This document shows positions 63,665-64,000 of a stretch of DNA of 64,000 nucleotides, piece after piece. Under the pieces are notes generated by a model. The model saw only the letters and a program-made list of their open reading frames with translations. It searched no databases and was not told the origin of the DNA. This DNA comes from Typha latifolia. Taxonomy: Eukaryota; Streptophyta; Magnoliopsida; Poales; Typhaceae. The position numbers were made by a program, and so were the translations under genes. Every line of letters begins with the position of its first letter. The stretch's first letter is position 1. Location: the NCBI GenBank assembly GCA_019914945.1, contig CM034099.1, forward strand, positions 6,138,001 to 6,202,000. Direction: 5' to 3'.

Positions 63665-64000
63665 CTAACACAAGAAAAGGGCACAAATAAATACATAGAA
63701 ATCAAACATTACAGCACAATAGAAGCAACAACATTGTTCCCCCACCCCCCACAGCTATCAGCATTTGCTTACTCTAATTTATGACAGAAACTGCCATAAC
63801 CCAATTAGTAATATTTGTCACTCATGGGAGTTCCCACCTGGTCAAGGAGGTGTCAATAGAAGCATTTGACCTCATTACAGTTGGTACATCTTAACTATGT
63901 GGCAGTGAAGAAATAAACACAATTTTGCTAATAGAACATGTTTTCTGCGAAAAGGGGTTCCAATGGAATCAACTTTAGTAGGAAAAAATAGGTAATTTCC
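63665..64000 (-). other. intron of adenylosuccinate lyase gene
   Basis: Lies immediately upstream of the terminal exon on the minus strand. It has no conserved lyase block and no other feature beyond a C-rich run near 63740-63751. Confidence 0.5.

Overview
This is a plant nuclear window: long AT-rich introns with GT-AG borders, abundant (CT)n/(GA)n/(TA)n microsatellites, plant-only families (CAMTA, R2R3-MYB, E-class PPR, HMA metal-binding proteins), telo-box and TGGGCC/T promoter motifs, and a strong 5'-to-3' GC fall in some genes (the MYB and PPR exons). That mix suggests an angiosperm, most likely a non-grass monocot. The exact lineage is not resolved here.

Layout, left to right. A small secreted Pro/Gly-rich protein (minus, 1.3-1.6 kb). 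A nine-exon EEF1AKMT4-type methyltransferase (plus, 2.9-6.8 kb). A CAMTA1/2/3-type calmodulin-binding transcription activator (plus, 8.9-20 kb) with a 211-bp tandem duplication and two hAT-like non-autonomous elements in its introns. A degenerating HMA metal-binding (HIPP-type) gene (21.6-22.4 kb). An eight-exon multi-pass membrane protein (minus, 23.6-27.4 kb) followed by an orphan copy of its first exon (28.2-28.6 kb). A clade-I GSK3/SHAGGY-like kinase (plus, 30.5-34.5 kb). A frame-broken U11/U12-20K (ZMAT5-like) zinc-finger gene (35.5-36.5 kb). A YTH-domain m6A reader (ECT type, minus, 37.4-43.6 kb). Ribosomal protein uL23/RPL23A (minus, 45.0-47.0 kb), divergent from the AP-3 adaptor mu subunit (plus, 47.3-51.8 kb). 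A gene-poor 5-kb stretch with an LTR-like remnant. A subgroup-20-like R2R3-MYB (56.9-58.0 kb). An E-class PPR protein (58.1-60.0 kb). An INSIG-like membrane protein with a plastid-type leader (60.9-62.4 kb). The last exon of adenylosuccinate lyase (minus, 63.4 kb).

These are mostly unrelated single-copy housekeeping and signalling genes, not one pathway. I see no convincing novel multi-gene system. The unusual material is structural: three loci caught in decay (HMA, ZMAT5, orphan membrane-protein exon), two well-bounded transposon insertions in one gene, a compact bidirectional promoter with ribosomal-gene motifs, and an AP3M/PPR adjacency that may be conserved with Arabidopsis chromosome 1. 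Exon models come from reading frame, splice consensus and family conservation. None was checked against transcripts.
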